In this document: positions 15,992-24,748 of the stretch, in pieces
How the letters are laid out: each line of letters starts with the position of its first letter
How positions within the stretch are numbered: position 1 is the stretch's first letter
NCBI GenBank assembly: GCA_045596385.1
Contig: JAZOCC010000021.1
Location: forward strand, 326,268-390,267
Source of the DNA: SIG307 sp045596385
GTDB lineage: Bacteria > Bacillota > Clostridia > Lachnospirales > Lachnospiraceae
Reading direction: 5' to 3'
Length of the DNA stretch: 64,000 nt
Program-made: the position numbers and the translations under genes
The notes under the pieces: generated by a model
The model's input: only the letters and a program-made list of their open reading frames with translations
Databases searched by the model: none
Told to the model about the DNA's origin: nothing

Positions 15992-18667
15992 ATGGATAAG
16001 GCTACTTACGAAAAATTAACGCCGATGATGCAGCATTATTTGGATACCAAGGATGCTTACGGCGATTGTATCTTGTTTTACAGACTAGGCGATTTTTACG
16101 AGATGTTTTTTGAGGATGCGGTGACGGTATCACGAGAACTGGAGCTTACTCTGACAGGGAAAAGCTGCGGTCTGGAAGAGCGTGCACCTATGTGCGGTGT
16201 GCCGTTTCATGCGGCGGAAACATACCTCAATCGCCTGGTAGGGAAGGGATACCGTGTGGCTATTTGTGAGCAGGTTGAGGATCCGAAGTTAGCCAAAGGC
16301 ATGGTAAAGCGTGAGGTGGTCCGGGTGGTAACGCCGGGTACCAATACGAATCTGCAAAACTTGGACGAGGGTAAGAATAACTACCTCATGGGCATTTATT
16401 ACAGTGGGGATTCTTTCGGTATTTCTGCGGTGGACGTGACCACCGGTGATTATTATGTAACGGAAGTGGACGAGGCGAGAAAAGCGGCGGACGAGTTGAC
16501 GAAGTTTGCTCCTTCGGAGCTGATTTGCAATGCGTCCTTTGCCATGAGCGGCGTCGATTTGGAGGACTTTAAGAGCCGGTATCATATGGCGGTGGAGACC
16601 CTGGAGGAGAGGTTCTTTGACGGCGGTGCCTGTGAACGGTCTTTGATGAACCATTTTAAGGTGGGAACGCTTGCGGGACTGGGACTTAACGATTTTCCGC
16701 TGGGCGGGATTGCGGCCGGTGCGGTGATGCAGTACTTAAAAGAAACCCAGAAGACCTCCATGGAGCATATCACTCAGATTCAGACCTATGTCACCGGAAA
16801 ATACATGATTTTGGACAGCAGTACCAGACGGAATCTGGAACTGACGGAGACGCTCAGAGAAAAGCAAAAGAGAGGGTCTCTGCTTTGGGTGCTGGATAAG
16901 ACGAAGACCGCTATGGGAGCAAGACTTCTCAGAAGCTGTATCGAGCAGCCTTTATTGGAAAAAGAAGAGATCAACGACCGTCTTTCCGCGGTGGAGGAAT
17001 TAAAGGAAAACGGAATTACAAGAGCGGAATTACGTGAGTATTTGAATGCGGTGTATGATTTGGAGCGACTGCTCAGCCGTGTGACCTATCGTTCCGCCAA
17101 TCCCCGGGACATGCTGGCTTTCCAGACCTCCCTTTCCATGCTTCCGCCGATTAAGACATTGTTGACGGATTTGGAAGCGCCGCTTCTGAAAAAGATTGAT
17201 GAAGAACTGGATACCTTATCGGATTTGAGTGCCCTGATTGAGGCGTCTATTGACCCGGATGCACCGCTGACCGTAAAGGAAGGCAGTATCATAAAGAGCG
17301 GCTATAACGAAGAGGTAGACCGTTTGCGTCTGGCAAAGACCGAGGGCAAGGGCTGGCTCGCCGAGGTGGAGGAACGGGAGCGTGAGGCCACCGCCATTAA
17401 GAATTTGAAGATTAAGTTTAACCGTGTATTCGGCTATTATTTTGAGGTAACCAACTCCTATAAAGACATGGTTCCGCAGACCTGGATTCGTAAGCAGACT
17501 CTGACCAATGCGGAGCGTTACACCACGGAAGAGTTAAAGAAGCTGGAAGAGGATATTTTAGGAGCGGAGGATAAGCTCTTTTCCTTAGAATATTCCTTGT
17601 TTGCGGAAATCCGTGAGGCGGTGGCTGCAGAGGTGGTCCGCATTAAGCAGACCGCAAAGGCAGTGGCTTGGCTGGATATGTTTGCGTCCTTGGCGACGGT
17701 GGCGGAAAAGAATCGTTTTGTACGTCCGGAAATCAACAAAGAAGGTGTGTTACATATTGTAGGCGGCAGACATCCGGTGGTAGAGCAGATGATTCCGAAT
17801 GATATGTTTGTGGAGAATGACACTTACCTGGACAACCAGGATAAGCGTATTTCCATTATTACCGGTCCGAATATGGCCGGAAAATCCACCTATATGCGCC
17901 AGACGGCGCTGATTGTGCTGATGGCACAACTGGGTAGCTTTGTACCGGCAAAAGAGGCGAAAATCGGCATTTGCGACCGTATCTTCACCCGTGTAGGCGC
18001 GTCCGACGATTTGGCTTCCGGACAGAGTACCTTTATGGTGGAAATGACCGAGGTGGCAAATATTTTACGGAATGCCACGAAGAACAGCCTGCTTATTTTG
18101 GATGAAATCGGCAGAGGTACCAGTACCTTTGACGGTCTCAGTATTGCCTGGGCGGTGGTAGAGCATATCGCAGACCCGAAGTTAATCGGTGCCAAGGCGT
18201 TGTTTGCGACTCATTACCACGAGCTGACGGAGCTGGAAGGAAAGCTTCCGGCGGTACATAACTATTGCATTGCGGTCAAGGAGCAGGGGGAAGATATCGT
18301 ATTCCTTCGTAAAATAATCCCGGGCGGTGCGGATAAGAGCTACGGTATCCAGGTAGCAAAGCTGGCGGGCGTACCAAGTGCGGTGCTGGCACGTGCAAGA
18401 GAAATCGCGGACGAGTTGGCGGAGCGGGATATTACGAAGAATGCCGCGTCAATTGAAGTAAAACAGGGCGGAAAGGCCGGAGGTAGGGCAAAGTCCGGAA
18501 AGAACGATAAAGATGCCTTAAACGGCCAAATAACCATGTTCGGTACGGAAGAATCCGAGGATGCGGGTATTGCAAAGACGCTAAGAGAGCTGAATCTGGC
18601 CATGATGACACCGATTGATGCGCTGAATATGCTGTATAAGCTGCAGGAGAGGGCGAAAGGGAAATAG
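15992..18667 (+). CDS. mutS: DNA mismatch repair protein MutS
   Basis: An 891-residue MutS that recognises mismatches and starts repair with MutL. The mismatch-wedging Phe35-x-Glu37 lies in GDFYEMFF; the C-terminal ATPase carries TGPNMAGKSTYMRQ at about 623, LILDEIGRGTSTFDG and ATHYHEL. Full length. ATG 15992 follows TAGGAGG. It shares the region with rnhA, two unknown genes and mutL about 1.9 kb downstream. Confidence 0.98.
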   Translation: MDKATYEKLTPMMQHYLDTKDAYGDCILFYRLGDFYEMFFEDAVTVSRELELTLTGKSCGLEERAPMCGVPFHAAETYLNRLVGKGYRVAICEQVEDPKLAKGMVKREVVRVVTPGTNTNLQNLDEGKNNYLMGIYYSGDSFGISAVDVTTGDYYVTEVDEARKAADELTKFAPSELICNASFAMSGVDLEDFKSRYHMAVETLEERFFDGGACERSLMNHFKVGTLAGLGLNDFPLGGIAAGAVMQYLKETQKTSMEHITQIQTYVTGKYMILDSSTRRNLELTETLREKQKRGSLLWVLDKTKTAMGARLLRSCIEQPLLEKEEINDRLSAVEELKENGITRAELREYLNAVYDLERLLSRVTYRSANPRDMLAFQTSLSMLPPIKTLLTDLEAPLLKKIDEELDTLSDLSALIEASIDPDAPLTVKEGSIIKSGYNEEVDRLRLAKTEGKGWLAEVEEREREATAIKNLKIKFNRVFGYYFEVTNSYKDMVPQTWIRKQTLTNAERYTTEELKKLEEDILGAEDKLFSLEYSLFAEIREAVAAEVVRIKQTAKAVAWLDMFASLATVAEKNRFVRPEINKEGVLHIVGGRHPVVEQMIPNDMFVENDTYLDNQDKRISIITGPNMAGKSTYMRQTALIVLMAQLGSFVPAKEAKIGICDRIFTRVGASDDLASGQSTFMVEMTEVANILRNATKNSLLILDEIGRGTSTFDGLSIAWAVVEHIADPKLIGAKALFATHYHELTELEGKLPAVHNYCIAVKEQGEDIVFLRKIIPGGADKSYGIQVAKLAGVPSAVLARAREIADELAERDITKNAASIEVKQGGKAGGRAKSGKNDKDALNGQITMFGTEESEDAGIAKTLRELNLAMMTPIDALNMLYKLQERAKGK

Positions 18668-18675
18668 GAGTAGTT

Positions 18676-18999
18676 ATGGCAGTTTATGAAATGAAGTACA
18701 TGTACGACTGGGGAAGCGGTTGTTGTGTATGGAGCACAAATAGTGCGGCAGTTGAACGGTATGATTTTGCTGTGTTTGCGGATCAATTACCTATTTCGGA
18801 TGACTTGAAAACGACTTTAAATTATTTGGTATATAAGCATGACGAGGCATTAGATTGGGCTTGTCCACAAAATGATTTGTTGTGGGATGATGAACAGATT
18901 AATGCATTTATAAAAGAGGCAATTTCTGCCTATGAGAGACTATGTGTTGAATTAGGAGACGAGTATAAGGTAGAACTATGGGAGGATTGTTTGATTTAA
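18676..18999 (+). CDS. Hypothetical protein
   Basis: A 107-residue acidic protein that I do not recognise, starting 9 bases after the mutS stop. It is rich in Trp, Cys and Tyr at the N-terminus (MKYMYDWGSGCCVW) and then helical. It has no signal peptide or membrane segment. The GAGTAG site before the ATG is weak, so translation may depend on coupling to mutS. Confidence 0.65.
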   Translation: MAVYEMKYMYDWGSGCCVWSTNSAAVERYDFAVFADQLPISDDLKTTLNYLVYKHDEALDWACPQNDLLWDDEQINAFIKEAISAYERLCVELGDEYKVELWEDCLI

Positions 19000-19025
19000 A
19001 AGTGTAAGGCGATAAGGAGGGTGTT

Positions 19026-20471
19026 ATGGGAATGTGTGCAAAACGTTATACATGTTTTTTAGTGTTTGTACTAATAGTTTTATTTGCAGTTGCTTGCAAC
19101 AAGCCTGCAGAAACGGGAAACCAAGGCACTCCTACGCCTTCTGTGGAAACTACCCCTACGCCCTTCCCGCTGACAACACTGCCTCCTACACCGACACCGG
19201 TTCCCCTAAAAGAAGTCGCATTGTCTCAGAAGAAGTTTGAAGAATGCAATGTAATTGATTGTGAAGACTATTATTTTGAGGTGCTTTCTTTTAAAGAGCA
19301 AGACGATGGGGGATATGCCATTGAGACTGTGTTTGAGAATCGGCAGGATTTTGCGGTGGCTTTGGTTATTTCCGATGTGTATGTGAACCTTTTAAAGCCT
19401 ACGTGGTTTGATTTGAGGTATTATGACTGGGAAGAGTTTGTTTACAGTTATGACTGGGAAGAAAAAGTAATTGAGCCGGGAGAAAAAAAGATAATCGAGT
19501 TTTGGCTTTCGGATGCGTATGTGAAATGTTTGAAAATTGCAGATTTCTACGATTTGAATTGTGTGCAATTTGAATTTACGGTGGAAGCGGCGGACGAAAC
19601 GGTCTTTGATTATTATGATTTGAATTGGATTATGTATTACCGTTACGGAAGGGAACAGGTGAAGCCCTACGAACATGTTCTTTCTGATGATGATATTGTT
19701 TTGGTAGACCGGGAAGATGTAAAATTGTATTTGACCGATTTCATCTATGATGAAGACGGAAGCTGTTATGTGTACTTCTATTATGAAAATAACACAACAG
19801 AGTTGTTATATTATAATTTTTATCAGCAATCCGTAAACGGATATGAGCGATGGAAGGATTTGAATTATTTTGAGGAAATAGCATTAGGTTCGGGGATGGG
19901 CGGATATGATTTTTTCATACTTTCGGCAGCTGACATAGAAAGAAGCGGAGCTTCTTTCGTTACCGAGTTTGAATTTGATGTGCATTTTTCCTATTATGAA
20001 GGGCTATGGCGTTGGGAGAATATTGTTGACGAAACATTTACCGTATATCCTTTGGAACGTAAAGCAGTTCAAAAAGAAAAGTATGAGCCGTTCAGTAAAA
20101 ACAACGAATTATTTGATACGAAATACTACAAATTGGTGTATAACGGATATTTGACGGAGAAACGGCAGAATGGAGAGACGGAATACACGGATTATTATAT
20201 CCAGGTTTATTTTGAGAACAAATCTGCCCAGAAGTTGCAGCTTCTGATACCGGACGCTAAGCTGAACGGGATAGATTATTCGAATGAACTCAACTATAGA
20301 ACAGTGTCTTCCGGAGAAGGCGCGGATATTAAGTTTAAATGGACAGACACAGGAGAGGCGCTTTCGGAATTCTCTGATTTGAAGGCACTTGAATTAAATA
20401 TTCTGATAAAAAATCTGGATGATGAGGAGCGAGGGATTGTATCAGAAACGCGTCTTGGGGTGAGTCCGTAA
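19026..20471 (+). CDS. Putative lipoprotein of unknown function
   Basis: A 481-residue protein with a lipoprotein-type signal peptide: hydrophobic 10-21, then VAC with the likely lipidated Cys24. A Pro/Thr-rich linker (about 33-62, repeated TPTP) leads to a large acidic, Tyr- and Asp-rich extracellular part that seems to hold repeated beta-strand modules (for example EEFVYSYDWEEKVIEPGEKK). No enzyme motif is visible. AAGGAGGG precedes the ATG. It lies between mutS and mutL, which has no obvious functional meaning. Confidence 0.75.
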   Translation: MGMCAKRYTCFLVFVLIVLFAVACNKPAETGNQGTPTPSVETTPTPFPLTTLPPTPTPVPLKEVALSQKKFEECNVIDCEDYYFEVLSFKEQDDGGYAIETVFENRQDFAVALVISDVYVNLLKPTWFDLRYYDWEEFVYSYDWEEKVIEPGEKKIIEFWLSDAYVKCLKIADFYDLNCVQFEFTVEAADETVFDYYDLNWIMYYRYGREQVKPYEHVLSDDDIVLVDREDVKLYLTDFIYDEDGSCYVYFYYENNTTELLYYNFYQQSVNGYERWKDLNYFEEIALGSGMGGYDFFILSAADIERSGASFVTEFEFDVHFSYYEGLWRWENIVDETFTVYPLERKAVQKEKYEPFSKNNELFDTKYYKLVYNGYLTEKRQNGETEYTDYYIQVYFENKSAQKLQLLIPDAKLNGIDYSNELNYRTVSSGEGADIKFKWTDTGEALSEFSDLKALELNILIKNLDDEERGIVSETRLGVSP

Positions 20472-20542
20472 GGAAATACGGAGTACCGAAGATAAGTTTT
20501 AGGAAAAAAAGAGATTGGGTTACATAGAGGAAGGAGCAACAA

Positions 20543-22780
20543 ATGGGTAAGATTGCTTTACTGGATAAAAATACCATTGATAAGATTGCGGCAGGCGAGG
20601 TGGTGGAGCGTCCGGCTTCTGTGGTGAAAGAGCTGACAGAAAATGCCATTGATGCGGGGGCAAATATGATTACGGTGGAGCTTAAGGAAGGCGGAAGCGG
20701 ACTGATCCGTATTACGGACAACGGCTCCGGTATTGCTTCGGATGATGTGAAAACCGCATTTTTGCGTCATTCTACCAGTAAAATCCGTACCGTGGAGGAT
20801 TTGCTGACTGCGGGAAGTCTCGGATTCCGTGGTGAGGCTCTTTCCAGTATTTCCGCAGTGGCCCAGGTAGAACTGATTACAAAGACAAAGGACGCTTTTG
20901 TGGGCACCAGATATCAGATTGACGGCGGTGTGGAGCAGGCCATGGAAGAGGCAGGATGCCCGGACGGCACCACGTTTTTAATCCGGAATTTGTTCTATAA
21001 CGTACCGGCTCGCCGGAAGTTCTTAAAATCCGCTATGTCGGAGGCAGGACTTTGTTCAGAGCTCATGCAGAGGATGGCTCTTTCTCGGCCGGAGATTGCT
21101 TACAAGTTTATTAATAATGGAAAGATTGTACTCCAGACCTCCGGAAACGGCAATTTAAAAGAGGTGATTTATCAGATTTACGGCAGGGAGATTACGGCCA
21201 ATCTGTTGGAAGTGAACCATATTGAAGAAAGTGCCGGAATTTCGGTCCGGGGCTTTATCGGAAAGCCGGTGGTATCCCGAGGAAACCGCAATTACGAAAA
21301 CTATTTTATTAATGGACGGTACATTAAGAGCAGTGTGGTGAGTAAGGCCATTGAGGAAGCGTATCGCTCTTATATGATGCAGCATAAGTATCCGTTTACG
21401 GCGTTACATATTTCCATGGATACGGCCATGATTGATGTGAATGTGCATCCGACAAAGCTGGAGGTGCGATTCTCCGACAGTGAGGCGGTATATTATGCCG
21501 TGTACCATGCGGTGCGGGATGCATTGGCCGGAAAGAACATGATTCCGCAAGTTGGATTCGGAAAAGAAGAGAAGACTACACGCGTAGAATCACCAAAAAG
21601 AGAGACCAGACCGGAGCAATTTGAGACTGCAAGAATGGCGCAACAGGCAGGGACGAGACCGGCAGGAGGTAGTGTAACGAGCCCGGCGGGAAACATGACA
21701 AGACCGGATGGAAATGCTGTAAAACCGGCGGCTGGAAGCGTGATAAGACCGATGGAGAAGGTAACAGAGCCGGTCGGAAAGATGAGTGAATCGCTCGGGA
21801 AGAACGTTTCGGGAAGTATTGCTTTTGCTGAAAATAAGGTGGTTGAGCAGGTAAGGCCGACCGCTGCCAAGGCTGTTGAGACAACCGTGCTTCGGGAAGA
21901 AAAAGCACCGTACGCGGTTGCTATAAACGACAAGAAAACAGATAATTCTACAAAAGTAGTAAATGCAGATGACTTAAGTAAAGGAAGCTTTGAAGAGGAT
22001 TTGAGGTCGTTCCAAGAAGAGAAAGAAGTGACTACACAAAAAACGCTACTTCCGAATCCGACTGAATCGGTACAGAAGGAACAGGAAAGAAAAATACCGG
22101 ACGAAGTACAGGATGTGAACGTGCCGGAAACAAAAGCACAGGAACAGCCTGTTTACGTCCAGGAACAAATGGAACTTCCGAATCTTCTCAGCGACGAGAA
22201 TAAAAAGGAATACCGCATTATCGGCCAGTTGTTTGCCACCTATTGGCTCATTGAAATGGATGGACAGCTCTTTATGATTGACCAGCATGCTGCTCACGAG
22301 AAGATTTTGTTCGAGCAGACCATGAAGCGCATCCGGGAGAAGGAAATGCTGACCCAGCAGATTGCACCGCCGTACATTGCCAGCCTTTCTCTTCGTGAGG
22401 AAGAGGTACTTAAGGCACAGGCGGAGGTGTTGTGTCGTCTTGGCTTTGAATTTGAGCATTTCGGAGGCAGAGATTATAAGGTCACCGGTGTACCGGCGGA
22501 TTTATGCGGACTGACCGGCGGTGAGCTGTTTATGCAGTTACTGGATGAGCTTGTAGCGGAAAAGCTTCACGGAAGCCCGGAGATGCTGGTGGAAAAGGTG
22601 GCGTCCATGTCCTGTAAGGCGGCGGTTAAGGGAAATATGACGATGTCCGAACAGGAAGCAAAGTCTATGATTGACCTGCTTCTTACCTTGGACAATCCGT
22701 ATCATTGTCCGCACGGACGCCCAACGACGATTTCCATGACAAAGCAGGAGATTGAGAAGAAGTTTAAGCGGATTGTGTAA
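20543..22780 (+). CDS. mutL: DNA mismatch repair protein MutL
   Basis: A 745-residue MutL. The N-terminal GHKL ATPase shows ENAIDAGA, ITDNGSGI and GSLGFRGEALSSI. The C-terminal domain has the endonuclease motif DQHAAHEKILFE at about 579, plus PHGRPT near the end, so it is a nicking-type MutL as in most bacteria lacking MutH. Between them lies a long, unconserved linker (about 335-545) with a degenerate 7-8 residue repeat. Length is above the usual 600-650 because of this linker. AAGGAGCAA precedes the ATG. Confidence 0.97.
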   Translation: MGKIALLDKNTIDKIAAGEVVERPASVVKELTENAIDAGANMITVELKEGGSGLIRITDNGSGIASDDVKTAFLRHSTSKIRTVEDLLTAGSLGFRGEALSSISAVAQVELITKTKDAFVGTRYQIDGGVEQAMEEAGCPDGTTFLIRNLFYNVPARRKFLKSAMSEAGLCSELMQRMALSRPEIAYKFINNGKIVLQTSGNGNLKEVIYQIYGREITANLLEVNHIEESAGISVRGFIGKPVVSRGNRNYENYFINGRYIKSSVVSKAIEEAYRSYMMQHKYPFTALHISMDTAMIDVNVHPTKLEVRFSDSEAVYYAVYHAVRDALAGKNMIPQVGFGKEEKTTRVESPKRETRPEQFETARMAQQAGTRPAGGSVTSPAGNMTRPDGNAVKPAAGSVIRPMEKVTEPVGKMSESLGKNVSGSIAFAENKVVEQVRPTAAKAVETTVLREEKAPYAVAINDKKTDNSTKVVNADDLSKGSFEEDLRSFQEEKEVTTQKTLLPNPTESVQKEQERKIPDEVQDVNVPETKAQEQPVYVQEQMELPNLLSDENKKEYRIIGQLFATYWLIEMDGQLFMIDQHAAHEKILFEQTMKRIREKEMLTQQIAPPYIASLSLREEEVLKAQAEVLCRLGFEFEHFGGRDYKVTGVPADLCGLTGGELFMQLLDELVAEKLHGSPEMLVEKVASMSCKAAVKGNMTMSEQEAKSMIDLLLTLDNPYHCPHGRPTTISMTKQEIEKKFKRIV
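21653..21805 (+). repeat. Degenerate tandem repeat in the MutL linker
   Basis: About seven imperfect 21-24 base units encode variants of R/S-P-x-G-x-x-V/M-T: RPAGGSVT, SPAGNMT, RPDGNAV, KPAAGSV, IRPMEKV, TEPVGKM, SESLGKN. Divergence between units shows an old expansion. Low-complexity linkers are free to vary in MutL. Confidence 0.6.
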
Positions 22781-22808
22781 GAGATATTTTGTTTTAGGGG
22801 AGAGAATA

Positions 22809-23315
22809 ATGGTAACGAAAGAAATGATTAAAAACTCCATGGAAGTAAACTGGTGCAAACGTGACATAAAGTTTTTGTTAATTGGATTTGCCATTTCGTT
22901 GTTTGTGGCTTTAGGATGTCTTGCAAATGATAATATGCCGGCTGTGGTTTTTATGGTGACATTGCTTTTGTGTGTTCTTTTATTCGGAGGAGTAATTTTA
23001 TACGGGTGGATCAGTTATCTACTATTGCTTTCACGCAGAGAAGAGTACGAAGTTCACGAGGTTGTGTTGGAGTATCAGTCCGTTTCCTATTTGCGTAAAG
23101 GATACGTTTATTTTAACGTACCGATTACTACAAAGGACGGCGATACCGTTTATTGCAAAACCAGCCCTATGTGGTCCGATTATTTAGGTTCAAAGTATAA
23201 AACCTGGGACTACCGTCATGAAACGATAAAGGTTGCGTATAGTGAAAAACGAAACGATTTGATTGTGTTAGGAAAAGCAGGATTTAAGGAGGACACCAAT
23301 GAGCGAAATTATTAA
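22809..23315 (+). CDS. Two-helix membrane protein, unknown family (paralogue A)
   Basis: A 168-residue protein with two membrane segments (about 22-39 and 43-75) and a soluble C-terminal half. It starts MVTKEMIKNSMEVNW; the protein at 26071 starts MVTRETVKESLESRW, has the same two-helix layout and the same post-helix pattern (EEYEVHEVVLEY against ERYEIYEVELKH), so the two are paralogues. ATG 22809 follows AGGGGAGA. It ends with a 17-base overlap with the next gene. Function unknown. Confidence 0.7.
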   Translation: MVTKEMIKNSMEVNWCKRDIKFLLIGFAISLFVALGCLANDNMPAVVFMVTLLLCVLLFGGVILYGWISYLLLLSRREEYEVHEVVLEYQSVSYLRKGYVYFNVPITTKDGDTVYCKTSPMWSDYLGSKYKTWDYRHETIKVAYSEKRNDLIVLGKAGFKEDTNERNY

Positions 23316-23988
23316 AATGAATGAGAATACCTGGCGAATTGAGGACGGTATGGTCCGGATGTTTTTGCTGACCGGAACAAAGGAGGCACTTTTAGTCGAC
23401 AGCGGAATGAATACGCCGAATGCGAAAGAGATTGCGGAAAGTATCACGGACCTTCCGGTAAAGCTGATTAATACTCATGCGGATCGGGATCATGTTGCCG
23501 GGAATGGGGCATTTGAGACATTTTATATGAGTCCGAATGAAGAGGACTTGTATCGAAGGAACGGCGGAACAGGGGAAATTCTTCCGGTACAGCAGGGGGA
23601 TATTCTTGATTTGGGTGACAGACCGCTTGAAATCATTGATTTGTCGGGACATACGCCGGGCAGTATTGCTATTTTAGATGTAAAGAATCGTGTGTTAATC
23701 GGCGGCGATTCCATTCAGGACGGACGTATCTTTATGTTCGGAGAGCATCGGAATCTGTCTCATTATATTGCGAGTCTTGAGAAGCTTTCTGCTTACGAGG
23801 GATGGTTTGATACCGTGTACGCTTCTCACAGTTCCGCAGAGGTGGCGCCGGACATCATTCCGAAGCTGATTGCAGGTGCAAAGCAGATTTTAGCAGGAGA
23901 AGCTAACGGTGAGGAAATTGATATGTTCGGAAATTCCGTGTTGCTGTATCAGTTTGAATATGCGGGATTTTTGTGCCCGAAGAAGTAG
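23299..23988 (+). CDS. MBL-fold metallo-hydrolase
   Basis: A 229-residue metallo-beta-lactamase-fold hydrolase of the glyoxalase-II-like type. The metal motif reads H60-A-D62-R-D64-H65 (THADRDH), so the usual second His is Asp. Later ligands fit: His in LSGHTPGS, Asp in IGGDSIQDG, and His in YASHSS. Substrate unknown. AAGGAGGA lies inside the upstream gene's end and the ATG overlaps it by 17 bases, so translation is coupled. Confidence 0.85.
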   Translation: MSEIIKMNENTWRIEDGMVRMFLLTGTKEALLVDSGMNTPNAKEIAESITDLPVKLINTHADRDHVAGNGAFETFYMSPNEEDLYRRNGGTGEILPVQQGDILDLGDRPLEIIDLSGHTPGSIAILDVKNRVLIGGDSIQDGRIFMFGEHRNLSHYIASLEKLSAYEGWFDTVYASHSSAEVAPDIIPKLIAGAKQILAGEANGEEIDMFGNSVLLYQFEYAGFLCPKK

Positions 23989-24066
23989 CAGAGACGTTAT
24001 TGTAGTTTGTACATAGTTATGAATCTAAGGATAAGCTATCGTACCGGGGAGATAAGAGGTGGAATT

Positions 24067-24720
24067 ATGGAGAAGACAATTGATTTTGAGGAACTATTTG
24101 CGTATGTAAAAGATGCCCTTGCAGCCTATGACCATCATGGTGGTGCAGCAAAGAACAGAATCAAGTACAGTCGTTTCGATCATACGGAGCGGGTCTATCG
24201 TTGGATGTTGATTCTGGTGGAGGACTTTGCCTGTGACATTGACATGGAATCTTTAAAAATTGCAACCATATTCCATGATATTGGCTATTCTTTAAACAAG
24301 GAGAATATGCATTCTCATGCCGAGGACGGCGCGGTGCTTTGCAGAGAGTATCTGGATGCTATCGGGTATCCGGCGGAGAAAACGGAGTTTATTTGTGACC
24401 TGATTGCAAGGCATTCCGATAAGGAGGTGCTTCATCGGGAGGATACACCGTTGGAACTGGTGCTTTTGATGGAAGCGGATTTATTTGATGATACGGGAGC
24501 TCACGGTATTGTGATGGATGCCTGGATTCAGGCTACCAAAGAGGATGTAAGTTTTGAGTCCATTTTAGATCATATTAAGAAGTTTTCTTTAAAGCAGATG
24601 CAGGTAAATCCCATGCGGACGGAAAAGGCTCGGAGAATTTGGGAGGAAAAGAAGGAATTGACCAACAAGTTTGTGGAGTCGTTGACGGTGGATTTGTACG
24701 GGAAGTGCGAGAATTTGTAG
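24067..24720 (+). CDS. HD-domain phosphohydrolase-like protein
   Basis: A 217-residue HD-domain protein: His39 in RFDHTERVYRW, the doublet His70-Asp71 in ATIFHDIGYS, and HSHAEDGA. These match the metal-binding set of HD hydrolases acting on nucleotides or other phosphates. No second domain is seen. ATG 24067 follows AGGTGG; 20 in-frame residues upstream were dropped since they lack a ribosome binding site. Confidence 0.83.
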   Translation: MEKTIDFEELFAYVKDALAAYDHHGGAAKNRIKYSRFDHTERVYRWMLILVEDFACDIDMESLKIATIFHDIGYSLNKENMHSHAEDGAVLCREYLDAIGYPAEKTEFICDLIARHSDKEVLHREDTPLELVLLMEADLFDDTGAHGIVMDAWIQATKEDVSFESILDHIKKFSLKQMQVNPMRTEKARRIWEEKKELTNKFVESLTVDLYGKCENL

Positions 24721-24748
24721 GCAAGGTGCTACGGAAAGGGGAGAACGC

